In this document: positions 8,033-17,718 of the stretch, piece by piece
Layout: each line of letters opens with the position of its first letter
How positions within the stretch are numbered: position 1 is the stretch's first letter
Origin: Bradyrhizobium sp. CCBAU 53338
Lineage (GTDB): Bacteria; Pseudomonadota; Alphaproteobacteria; Rhizobiales; Xanthobacteraceae
Direction of reading: 5' to 3'
DNA length: 64,000 bases
Assembly (NCBI RefSeq): GCF_015291665.1
Contig: NZ_CP030048.1
Coordinates: forward strand, 6,731,501-6,795,500
Translations under genes and position numbers: made by a program
Notes under the pieces: generated by a model
Told to the model about the DNA's origin: nothing
The model's input: only the letters and a program-made list of their open reading frames with translations
Database searches by the model: none

Positions 8033-10435
8033 CTAGTCGGGTGTGGCGTCTTCCTTCGGAAGCGGCGGATCCGCAGCTTCCTCGCTAGTTCCTTCACAGA
8101 CGGCATCAGGCGCCGGCGGCGTCCCGACGACTTCACCGGCGCTAGCGGACTCGTCGAGGTGTTTTTCCGCCGCTTTGAGGAATTGGTCACACGCCGCTCG
8201 CTCCGACGCCTCGATGTCCTGGGGCAAGGCACGCACGAGAGCGACCAGAGCCGGAAGGTCCGCGAAAGACATCACATTCCCAAGCTGGAAGTTGACCATG
8301 GGGTGAGAAACATAATCACCCAAGGTCCACGCCTGTCCCGTCTGGACGAAGGCCTTGAGGAATTTCGGGAGCAGGTTCGGTTGCGTGACTGCGGAGGCAA
8401 CCCATTCCCGAGGGCCCGAAAGATCGGCGAAGTCCCGCCATCGATAGAGGTAGCTCACGAAATGCGGATTTTGGATCATCGTTTCCGGCGCCCGCTCAAG
8501 GGCGGCTCGGAGCTTTGCCACCCAGGCGGCCTTGGCGGCGTCGAGCTGCACGTCCGTCATCAGGAGATCGGTGTCTCCCTTTTCACGCCTGTCGATATCC
8601 AGCGAAATCAATGTCGCCGGGACGGCCAGCGAATCAGAAGTCCTCAAGGCCCGCAGAAAGGTTTCGCCGCGGTGATCGAGATTAGCATCGCCCTTTAGGT
8701 ACCAGGACACGGCACACCAAGCCGAGATGAACGGCACTCTCTCTGCCAATCCAAGCAAATCGCCAGTCAGCGGTTCGGCCACATCGAACAACGCTGGCAC
8801 CAACGCGTCAGCACGCGCGATCGGTAGCGTTCCGGCGTTTGCGGCCTGCTCAATGCGGCTAAGGATTTCTGGGAGGAGATTCCGCTTGGCGAGATCGGCA
8901 AATGCCCGGTCAATGTAGCCACGGTCATTCGAGTGCTCGACGAAATCGAGGAATTCAGACTCAGACATGCGGCCGTCCGGGACGCGAAGCGCGAAGTACC
9001 GATCGAAATATTGACGCGAGCATATCTGCCGTCGGGAGGACCACTCTCGTTCCCAATCCGGACCGTGCCAGGGAGCGCCGAAGGCCCAATCGACGACGGG
9101 GAAGATTTTGGACACGATATATTGCACTGCCTGCTTGTTCTCCGCCGAAGCGGCTGCAACTACGGCTTTGACTTTCTCTTTATCGGTGTCCCGCCGATCA
9201 TGCGTGCCCGTTATGAAGGCCTTGCTCTGCGCAACGGCCGCATAGACGTCCGGCTCGAACAGGCGCAGTGCTTCGAGTGCGACCGTATCGATGAGATTAG
9301 TCTCCAGACCTCGAGGTTCTCGGTGCAATGTCAGTTGTACCTCGACGCCGCCGATGAACCGCTTGGCGTCTCGTAGATTGCGAAAGAAGTGCTTCATCCC
9401 GCCGTGCCACAGGTTACCCCAGCGGGTTTGATCGAAGGCGGGATCGGTCGGCAGTGCCGCCGTAAGCTTGTTGAGCTCGGAAAGAACGATATTGCCGATG
9501 CGCGCCCCCTCGACGACCGGCACGTCGAAAGCGGTTTGCACGACCTTTTCGAGGTACTTGCGGCCATCGCCGGGCGTCCCGCCGTCGAACGCGCGTTCTA
9601 TGACGGCGCGCTGGTAGAGTAGCAGGTAGGTTAGCCCGGGAAGGCTCGCGTTCGCCTTGATGTGTCGGATGACCGTCCGAATCTGTTCCGGCTCAAGCCG
9701 ATCGATGTCATCGACCACCACCAGGATGTTTTGCGGCAACGTCTGGAGACGTTTCTCAAGTCGCGCGCGGGCTATGTCGAGGGGCCGGGCGTCCTCCCGA
9801 TCTCTGAAAATGAAGCCTAACATTCGGCTGACAACGAGTGTCACGACGCCGAGCCCGATCAGGAGTCCAGCGAGCACCTTTGCTGCCGGTTCGAGGGCGA
9901 TCACGCCGCCGGCGACCAACAGTCCCAGGCCGGCGAGCCAGGTTGCGTGATCGAGTACCTGCTTGCCGGCTGCTTTGATCCCTCCCGAAAATTGTTCGAG
10001 CAGCTTCGCGTAGCGACGGAATTCGTACGCTCTGGCGCGCGCCTCAAGCGACTGGCCGCCATCGCCGAGAGCCGCGGCGATCTCCCGAAAGAACGCTCGT
10101 GTAATGGCCTCGTCCGTTCCCCATTGCCACGGGTTGAAATTGACCACCTTCATCGGGCTCTCGCCCCGCGCGCTCAGCGTCTCGACGATGAGGTTCTTGA
10201 TCGACGTCTTGCCCGACCCCCATTCGCCACGCAGAGCGACGACCAGGCTTTCCCTGCCGCGATATCGAGACAGGACCCCGGCGAGCGCCCGGGCGAATTC
10301 ACCGCGACCGAGCAGGTCCTCCCGTGAGCTGCCGATCGGCAGATCCTCCGAGAAGGTGCCTCGACGTTCGGCGTCGTGTTCAGCGCCCCGGACCCATTTC
10401 CAAAGTCGTCCCATAACAGATGCACTCTTCATCAT
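8033..10435 (-). CDS. KAP-family P-loop NTPase, membrane-associated
   Basis: About 800 residues from ATG at 10435; an in-frame start at 10531 would add 32 residues over a repeat-bearing leader and is less likely. The Walker A motif is VVALRGEWGSGKTS (about residues 70-77) and Walker B is NILVVVDDIDRLE (about 237-248). Between them lie two adjacent hydrophobic segments (about 167-210), the insertion pattern typical of KAP NTPases. The C-terminal about 500 residues are helical with no recognised domain and end in an acidic Pro-rich tail. The family includes PifA, the F-plasmid phage-exclusion protein, and Kidins220-like membrane scaffolds. It stands alone, convergent with 7271-7981, so its role here is open; anti-phage defence is an inference. 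Confidence 0.8.
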   Translation of the reverse strand: MMKSASVMGRLWKWVRGAEHDAERRGTFSEDLPIGSSREDLLGRGEFARALAGVLSRYRGRESLVVALRGEWGSGKTSIKNLIVETLSARGESPMKVVNFNPWQWGTDEAITRAFFREIAAALGDGGQSLEARARAYEFRRYAKLLEQFSGGIKAAGKQVLDHATWLAGLGLLVAGGVIALEPAAKVLAGLLIGLGVVTLVVSRMLGFIFRDREDARPLDIARARLEKRLQTLPQNILVVVDDIDRLEPEQIRTVIRHIKANASLPGLTYLLLYQRAVIERAFDGGTPGDGRKYLEKVVQTAFDVPVVEGARIGNIVLSELNKLTAALPTDPAFDQTRWGNLWHGGMKHFFRNLRDAKRFIGGVEVQLTLHREPRGLETNLIDTVALEALRLFEPDVYAAVAQSKAFITGTHDRRDTDKEKVKAVVAAASAENKQAVQYIVSKIFPVVDWAFGAPWHGPDWEREWSSRRQICSRQYFDRYFALRVPDGRMSESEFLDFVEHSNDRGYIDRAFADLAKRNLLPEILSRIEQAANAGTLPIARADALVPALFDVAEPLTGDLLGLAERVPFISAWCAVSWYLKGDANLDHRGETFLRALRTSDSLAVPATLISLDIDRREKGDTDLLMTDVQLDAAKAAWVAKLRAALERAPETMIQNPHFVSYLYRWRDFADLSGPREWVASAVTQPNLLPKFLKAFVQTGQAWTLGDYVSHPMVNFQLGNVMSFADLPALVALVRALPQDIEASERAACDQFLKAAEKHLDESASAGEVVGTPPAPDAVCEGTSEEAADPPLPKEDATPD

Positions 10436-10461
10436 CGTTCGTCGCCCGTTTCCTCGGATGA

Positions 10462-10620
10462 TATTCGAATCCTTGAGCCGTTCACAAACGTCAAGCGAAA
10501 CATTCCCAAGGGCGATCTCATCGTCCATCATTCGGTTCGTTTTCCTGATCGTATTCGAATCCTTGCTCGGCGATCACGTCGCCGGCATACGCTCGAGCCA
10601 CGTCCGTATTCGAATCCTTG
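10462..10620. repeat. Three exact 14-bp direct repeats upstream of the KAP gene
   Basis: TATTCGAATCCTTG occurs three times, at 10462-10475, 10552-10565 and 10607-10620, all in the same orientation with start-to-start distances of 90 and 55 bp. Each contains the palindrome TTCGAA. They lie in the 200 bp upstream of the chosen KAP start, so they could be regulator sites or recombination scars. The resemblance of TTCGAATCC to a tRNA T-loop is noted, but no tRNA folds around any copy. Confidence 0.7.
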
Positions 10621-11172
10621 GGTCTGGCGCCAAACGGTCGGACATATGAGCCCCTGAGAGTCTGACCGTGAAGTCCGCGCTCGCTACTTGCATCGCGCAC
10701 CGCAACGCCGGAAGTCGACGTCGCAGGGCCGAAGTGGGGCGTAGGGTCACTCGGTCGTGTGGTCCGTTCGGGAGAGCATTGCTCCCCGTACTGGACGGGA
10801 CGGGACGGACCCCGGCATTAACCGGATCCATCGGTACTTTCCACTGCTCGTCCACAGTTTCGTGAGGCGATTTTGACAGCCAAAATCAAGGTAAACGACG
10901 CACGCAGACTGAGCGACAACGTGCTCCAAAATTGTTGACGCGAATACTTGCGGACCCCTGAAAACAGCTTGTCTACGCGGCATGCGCTCATCCTGAGCCC
11001 ACTCGGCTTTCAAGGACTCGTCTGCCGCCGCTCTGGCGGATTGAACGCACGAGACCGCGGTCGCGGCGCGTTGCGAACTCAACGAGAATGATTCATGAAA
11101 CTTGTTCGTGTGCAGGTCGAGCGAAAGCTCGAGCGTACGCTCATAATGTGGAAACTGCGCGAAAGAGTACCT
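10621..11172. other. Non-coding stretch between divergent KAP and exported-protein genes
   Basis: About 550 bp with only short overlapping frames on both strands, none with a convincing ribosome-binding site or protein-like composition. It separates the minus-strand KAP gene from the plus-strand operon that starts at 11173, so it should hold the promoter for the latter. I could not pick one with confidence. Confidence 0.5.
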
Positions 11173-11808
11173 ATGACGTTCAGAAGCGGATGGCCTTCAC
11201 TGCGCTCGAATTGGAGTAGGTATGCACTCGTGGGGGCGCACCTAAGCTTCGCTGTGGCCGCTTTCGGAGAAGCAGCCTCGGCGGATCGGACGGCCATTGC
11301 GGATGGGCCGCGGATCGCACCTTCGGACCAGATTCCCGGGTCGCCTCGTACCGATGTCGTCTCCACCAACGAGACGAGCTTGGACGAGGTGCCGCTCTTC
11401 CTTTCCGCCATACCTATCTCAGACATTGGGGCAAGAGCCGTTCTGAAGGTGCGTGTCACCGAGCTCGTTGGGAAGCTCGAGTGTCTGCTAACCCAACCCT
11501 CCGCGGACAAACCGACCATTCATAGTTCGATCAGCCAGTATGCTCGCGCCGAAGTTCTATCGGTCGAACGCGGATTCTACGCCGGGCGGATCATTTTGCT
11601 CTGCGCTTCGAAATCGATCCGCCAATTCGTGGTCGGGGATAGTGGCCTTGTGTTCGGGCCGATCAGCGCGAATGGGAATGGCGAACCGCGGCTGATGATC
11701 GCCGAATCATATCGCCAGATGGTGGACCGCAGGCGGCGCGAAGGCGCCGCCTGCGTCTGGAAATACTGCGTAGATTTCTGGGGCTTGTTTCGAGGAGCAA
11801 GTAAGTGA
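11173..11808 (+). CDS. Small exported protein coupled to the giant RTX/VCBS gene
   Basis: About 211 residues from ATG at 11173; upstream in-frame ATGs at 11095 and 11146 would precede the signal with a charged leader. The N-terminus has a hydrophobic export segment (YALVGAHLSFAVAAFGEAASA). The mature part contains single cysteines in KLECLL, LLCASKS and GAACVWKYCVDFW and no recognised domain. Its stop overlaps the GTG of the giant gene as GTGA, so the two are translationally coupled. It could be a periplasmic helper or immunity partner of the giant protein, but this is context only. Confidence 0.55.
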   Translation: MTFRSGWPSLRSNWSRYALVGAHLSFAVAAFGEAASADRTAIADGPRIAPSDQIPGSPRTDVVSTNETSLDEVPLFLSAIPISDIGARAVLKVRVTELVGKLECLLTQPSADKPTIHSSISQYARAEVLSVERGFYAGRIILLCASKSIRQFVVGDSGLVFGPISANGNGEPRLMIAESYRQMVDRRRREGAACVWKYCVDFWGLFRGASK

Positions 11809-13802
11809 GCTGGGATTCCATCGAAGAGAGCATTCATTTTTGGAACAAGGATAACGGAGACAATTGGCAGTCGGCCAGCGCGACGGATCCGGCAGTATCG
11901 TCGGATGACCAAGCTGCCATAATGGCGGCGATCAAGCTCCTATACGATCATTCGCCGACCGCACAGGCAATGCTCGAGGCAGCGTCTGCGCGACCGCTTG
12001 GCATCCGGATCTATCAAGCTCCTCCAAGTGATCCAGGACAAGCGGCAGCACACCCACTTGGCCTTTCTGCCACGATAGGCATAAACGTTGCTGAGGCGGA
12101 AAATGACTACTTCTTCAATAATCTCGGTGAACTGAAGCAGGAACTCTTGCCGCTCGCCATCGCTCATGAACTCAGCCATGAGCTTGGTACTGTTGATCCT
12201 TCTGGAACATCGAACGCGGACAGAAACGCGCCTGATTACAATTTCGATGGCTCATTGAGCTACTTTCCGGATCCAAGCGTTGACAACTTTGCCGGCCAGT
12301 TGCACGGGGCTGTCGGCATCGAGGATCAGGTAGCCGATGAGTTAGCGGGGTACGACCAGAACTTCGCAAACCACCACCGGACGTCTTACGAGAAGCCAAT
12401 CTTCAAATACTCCCTGGATTCCAGTGGCAATCCGGTGATTTCCGCAGCTTACGCCGCATATGCGCCTGACGGTGGATTTACTCGTGGAACGCCGGTCGAC
12501 ATTGTGCGCTTGGCTGTGGCTCAAGACCCTCCCTACTATGACAATATGGATATGTCCTCCCGCACCGACGGGAAGTCGATCCTTGCTTTCGGCGAGGCGG
12601 GGAACGACGACATTGCTGGTGCTAGCGGCAATGATTTTCTGTATGGGGGAAGCGGAGACGATAGCTTATCCGGGGGTGCCGGAAACAACTACATTAATGG
12701 CGGGCTGCTCGGTATTTCATCCGCCACCGATGGCATAGACACTGCGAAGTACGGCAGCGGGCGAGCCGTTGTTGCACTCGATGGTGGTAGCGGCGGCATC
12801 ACGCAAATCGACGATAGCGTGTTGAAGCACTCGATCGTGGTCTCCGACAACTATGCTCCGGATCCGACCACTGGCGGAGCGCCTTACTCGCATGGGCACG
12901 ACGATCTATTCTCGATCGAAAAGATCAACGGCGTTGGCACGCTGAACGTTTCGAGTTTCGATCTCTCGAACTATGAGCTGACCCGGACGGCCGGTGCCGA
13001 TCCAGATCGGCCCATCCTCTGGGTTCTCGGGACCAGCTCCAGCGTCCTGAACTACTCGGGCGGAAATACCAAGATCACGTCCTATGATTACGCCTTTGAT
13101 GGTTCATCGAATTCAATCTATCGAGCCATCGATGCCGACTACGGGCAAGGGGCGGCGCACACCGGACTTGCGGTGAAGTTCTTCACACAGGTGAATCTGC
13201 AGGGCGGGTACGACAGCATTAAGTTAGGCGCCGCCGATCCGATCACCGACATCAAGCTTACCGGATCCTACGATACAGCCGACCTCTCCGCGACTGCGAT
13301 TGCGGATTCAACAACTGTCCACACGGACGACACCGGATCGATAGTCGCAGGAGCAGGCGCAATGAGCGCGTCCTCAATGGACGCAGGCATCCTGGAAGGC
13401 ACTCTCGTCCTGCCTGAGAAATGGTCGGACTACACGATCGTCCAGACCGGCCAGACCGCCTTTACGCTCACGGCGAAGGATGGCTCCGCCGGCACCTACA
13501 CGACGACGGACATCGCGAGCTTCCAGTTCGCGGATGGCACGCTGTCGAACGCGACGGTTGGCGAGAAGGCCCCAACCGGCGTCGGGCTCTCTCTGGCGCT
13601 GTTCTCGGTTGGCGTTCCGAGTTCGCTTGACCTCGGTCAGCTTTCCACAATGGACGCCAACACGCTCGACAAGTTCACGTACGCGCTCGCGGGCGGGTCG
13701 GACCAGTTTTTTCTCGCTGAGCACCGATCAAAACGGCGCCACGACGCTCGCTCTCAAGTCGGCAGGCGCCCTCAACTACGACGCCTGGCGGGCGGTCATT
13801 GA
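11805..13802 (+). CDS. Giant secreted HEXXH/RTX protein, N-terminal reading frame
   Basis: First frame of a protein that together with 13707-20202 would be about 2,800 residues. It starts at a GTG overlapping the upstream stop and has no N-terminal signal peptide, as expected for type I secretion. Residues 121-128 read HELSHELG, a zinc-peptidase HEXXH motif. Residues about 262-300 carry RTX calcium-binding glycine repeats (GNDDIAGASGNDFLYGGSGD). Residues about 300-630 are beta-rich with no clear family. Protein-like sequence ends at GGSDQFF near residue 635; the remaining about 30 residues are out-of-frame read-through to the stop at 13802. No type I secretion genes lie in the window. Confidence 0.75.
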   Translation: MSWDSIEESIHFWNKDNGDNWQSASATDPAVSSDDQAAIMAAIKLLYDHSPTAQAMLEAASARPLGIRIYQAPPSDPGQAAAHPLGLSATIGINVAEAENDYFFNNLGELKQELLPLAIAHELSHELGTVDPSGTSNADRNAPDYNFDGSLSYFPDPSVDNFAGQLHGAVGIEDQVADELAGYDQNFANHHRTSYEKPIFKYSLDSSGNPVISAAYAAYAPDGGFTRGTPVDIVRLAVAQDPPYYDNMDMSSRTDGKSILAFGEAGNDDIAGASGNDFLYGGSGDDSLSGGAGNNYINGGLLGISSATDGIDTAKYGSGRAVVALDGGSGGITQIDDSVLKHSIVVSDNYAPDPTTGGAPYSHGHDDLFSIEKINGVGTLNVSSFDLSNYELTRTAGADPDRPILWVLGTSSSVLNYSGGNTKITSYDYAFDGSSNSIYRAIDADYGQGAAHTGLAVKFFTQVNLQGGYDSIKLGAADPITDIKLTGSYDTADLSATAIADSTTVHTDDTGSIVAGAGAMSASSMDAGILEGTLVLPEKWSDYTIVQTGQTAFTLTAKDGSAGTYTTTDIASFQFADGTLSNATVGEKAPTGVGLSLALFSVGVPSSLDLGQLSTMDANTLDKFTYALAGGSDQFFLAEHRSKRRHDARSQVGRRPQLRRLAGGH

Positions 13803-16800
13803 GAACGTGTTCGGCCCGGGGCTCAATGCCAATGATATCGACGCCTTGCTTGTAACCGGAACGGTCAAAGATCCAGTGAAGGCCGCCGCACTGGCTGCCT
13901 CCTTCGCCGGAACGCCATACATGGCGACAGTGACCTCGACGGACTCGCAAGGTCAGAGCGTCACGAAGAACCTATTCTTGGACCTGCATAACGACGGCAA
14001 GCCGATCGTGCATGTGCCGACCATGCAGGGCAACCTGACCCTAACCGGCGATGGCCAAATATACATCCTGGGCGACAACGCCTCAGTGACGATCTCCGGG
14101 GTCGGCAACACGGTCATCGGCGGGAATAGCGACACTGTCGTTCTTGGTATGGGTAACGCTCTCTTTGCGGGAGACAACGCCATCGTTTCAGCTGACAGCG
14201 GCGACTACGTCTCGGTCGGAGGCTACGCGACCATCACAACTGGGGGCGAGCACGGCAGTATTCAGATCAACGCCGGCGACCACGCCAAGATCTACGCAGC
14301 GGGGGCTCACGAAACGATAAGCATGGGCCTCGGACAAGATTCGAAGGTCCAGGCCACACACCTCCTGTGGTCGGACCTACAGTGGCAGAGCACGAACGTC
14401 GACTTTAGCAGCCTGACGACAGGCATATCCTACGAGAACAACGTCTGGCTCGCTCAGAACGTGGCCGACTACAACATCGCCTACACGCTCCACAGCTTCA
14501 TCTTCACCAGTCCAGGGAAGCCGACCGAAGTTCTCGATTTTGGCGACAACTTTGGCCTGACGTGGGCCGCCTATCATTTTAAGGACGCTACCGTTGGAGC
14601 CGGGGATCTTATCTACCTCGCCAATCAGCAGCAGTTCCTGGCGCAGCTTGGCGATCATCAGGGCTTCTGGACGGCGCCGGCGGCAGTGTCCGCGTCGGCG
14701 TCCTCTCCCAGCGCATCGGCCAACTTATCTTTTGCCGACGGCTTGGCTTTCGATACCCACACGGTTTCTGTTGCCTACACGGGGTCGCTGCCAGAGCAAG
14801 GACATCTGACCGCGACGTTGGCCGCCGATAGCAGCCGCTTCTCCGCGGGAGCTGTTTCCCTTGCATATGTCTTGGATCCGTCCAAGCTCGCAACGAGCTA
14901 CAAGGGGGCGTCTGACCAAACCTATGCAGTTACGATCACCGACCAGAACGGCAATGCATTCCAGCAACAATTCACGGTCCACACGACGGGTCAGGGCAAC
15001 ACGACCCAGTTCGGGTCGGGTGGATCTACGGATTCAGTGCCGGAATCGCCGAGCGGAACGTCGGTCACATCCACCAGCGGCACGTTGGCTTTCACCGATA
15101 GCGACACCTACGACCAGCATTCTCTCACTATCGGTCACGGGACGACGTCCGTATCGGGCTCGCAGGTAACGATTGTAGGCACATATGGCACCCTGACCGC
15201 CACGATGTCGGACAGTACGTCGACCGGCAACGGCGGGGTGGCCTGGACCTACACCACCAACGAAGACGCTCTGCATTCGGCGCCCCACCACGCGACACTT
15301 ACGGACAATTTCGTCGTGACGCTCGACGACGGTCTAGGTGGCGTCGTGACACAGGGGCTCCCTATAACCATCACCACAGCGGCCGGCGGGCTTTCCATCT
15401 CGTCGGGACCCTCGACGTCTCTCTACCAGAAAGCATCGTCCTCCGGCGTCGAGACCGGGTCCGGAGTTTTGCCGTTCTCCGACGTCGATCTAGGAGACTT
15501 CCACGTTGTCGCGACCTCGCTCCTGACAACCTCGGCTCTCGGAGGGGTCGATCCGGGCAGCTTCACCGCGCAGGTCACAAAAGACACGGTGGGCACCGGA
15601 TCTGGCGGCCAGATCTCATGGACCTACTCGGTGTCGGATGCGACCCTGTCTGCGATGGGCATGTCGTTCGGCCACAACAATTATTCATCGACCTACCTGG
15701 TCACCTTGAGCGACGGCCGCGGGGACGCCATCACCCAGAACGTCATTGCGTCCGTCTACGGCACTGTGCCAACCGCAGCTGGCACTCTTCTTTCAACGAC
15801 AGCGCTCCCCACCATGTACGTGGGGTCTGGCGCGACAGATACAGCGACCCGATCGTCGCTTTCCTACTCAGACCAGGACATCTACGTCCATCACTCGATT
15901 TCAACCGCTTTCGTGTCGGCAACGAACGGCGAAACGGCCCCCGTCGGGATGCTCACGCCGGTCATCACCAAGGACCACAGCGGCTCTGCCTACGGATCGT
16001 ACAACCTGACCTATAGCGCGCCCGACTCGGCGCTCGACTGGATGCAGGACGGTCAGACATTCAAGGAGACTTGGGCCGTTTCGCTGCAGACCGTTGAGAA
16101 CCCTTCTCTCGTCTCAACCAAATACCAGACGATCACCTTCATCCGGACGGCGAACGCCATGAGCGTCACTGGCGGAACGACCGCCGGATCGGTCACCGCG
16201 ATGGCCGATCAGACCACCTCGGAATCCGCTTCTGGCGCAATCACCTTTACCGACGGTCACAAGGCCGATCACCACACCGTATCCGCCGCGTTCGTATCAT
16301 CAGACGGGGGACCATCCCCGCTTGGCGCGCTGTCGACTGCAATCTTGGCCGACAGCAGCCCCACTCTAACTGCCGGATCGGTCGGCTGGACATATTCGGC
16401 TGACAACTCTGTGCTATCGGCCATGGCGCCCGGCAGCACAGTCCACGAGACATGGACCGTCACGCTCGACGATGGCCACGGCGGAACAACCCCGCCCACA
16501 ACCATTTCGATCACGCTGACCCGACCTGCCGACGTGGCGCCGCAGATCCTGTCGTCGGTGACGTCAGGCAGCCTCACCGAGGCAGCCAACACCACCGGAT
16601 CGTCGGTGGTTGACCACGCCGGCGGCGCGATCATGTTCGCTGATGGCGACACCACCGACATCCCCACCGCGACCGTCCTCTCCGAGAGCGCCGTTTACAA
16701 GGATGCCGCCGGCCAGACATTGAACCTCGACCCCGCAAAGCTGGCGGTCTTGGAGAACGCCCTCACGGAGACGGTCCGGCCGGGCAACAGCAACGTTGGC

Positions 16801-17718
16801 GGGGCCTACTGGTCCTACGATGTCGCGGACAAGGACCTCGACTTCCTTGGCCAGGGCGAAACCGTCACGGTCACCGCTACGATCCGCCTGGATGACGGAC
16901 ACGGCCACCAGGTGGATACGCCTGTCACCGTCACCATCAACGGCACCAACGACCTGCCGACGGTTGGTCCGGTCGCGTCGCAGCAGGCCACGCCGGCGGA
17001 TGGGCCCATCACGATCGATCTGCTCTCGACGGCGACTGATCCGGACCACGGCGACGTCATCGCGCTCGCCGGCGCGCCGACGGTCACCTCAAGTGACGGC
17101 CATGTCGTCACCTTCTCGACGAGCGGCTCGATCATCACGATCGATCCTTCGCAGTTTGCCTACCTACAGTCCGGGCAGGGCGTCGATCTCTCGATCGGCT
17201 TCGACGTCGGAGATGGTCCCGGAGCGACCCATGCGACGGCATCCGTCGCCATCGCAAAGCCAGGTCCTGGAGACATTCACCTGGCCGACTGGACCGGAGC
17301 TCGGACAGAACAGGCAGTCTTCACCGACATATTCGGCACGATGGACCACTCGTGGCAGCCACTCGGTAACGTGACCGCGACGGATGGAGCTCATTCCGGC
17401 TCGTTGTCGTACTCGCTGACCGGCCCATCGGCGTCGGATTTTACGCTCATGGGGACGGGCCTTTACCTGACTGGTCAGGCTCACCTGGACTACGACGCCT
17501 GGCACACGGCCGTTGAGAACGCCTTCGGCGGCGGCCTGACGGATGCGCAGATCGACGCGAAGCTCGGCACCGGGATCGTATCTGATCCGGTTGCCGCCGC
17601 GGCGCTCGCCACCGCATTCGCCGGCACGCCGTACATGGCACAGATCACGGCGACGGATGCTTTTGGCAACACCTCGGCGCAGAACGTCTTCGTCGACCTC
17701 CACGACGTTGGGCGCGAC
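13673..17718 (+). repeat. Two copies of a long intragenic module
   Basis: Copy 1 is at about 13673-14000 and copy 2 at about 17404-17718. Matching protein segments are NYDAWRAVIENVFGPGL with DYDAWHTAVENAFGGGL, DPVKAAALAASFAGTPYMA with DPVAAAALATAFAGTPYMA, and NLFLDLHNDG with NVFVDLHDVG. They are about 3.7 kb apart with VCBS-type repeats between them. This is an internal domain duplication, not a mobile repeat. Confidence 0.75.
13707..13712 (+). other. Frameshift site (T6 run) joining the two giant-protein frames
   Basis: The N-terminal frame reads GSDQFF across six T residues and then loses meaning. The other frame becomes protein-like from SLSTDQNG onwards. Removing one T would give a single open frame of about 2,800 codons. 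The second copy of the module, near 17404, shows that the sequence on both sides belongs to one domain. Mutation, sequencing error or polymerase slippage on the homopolymer are all possible. Confidence 0.7.

Noticed and set aside
10462..10620. tRNA gene or att site, because TTCGAATCC resembles a T-loop
   Set aside because: No acceptor stem, D arm or anticodon arm can be folded around any copy, and no integrase is nearby.
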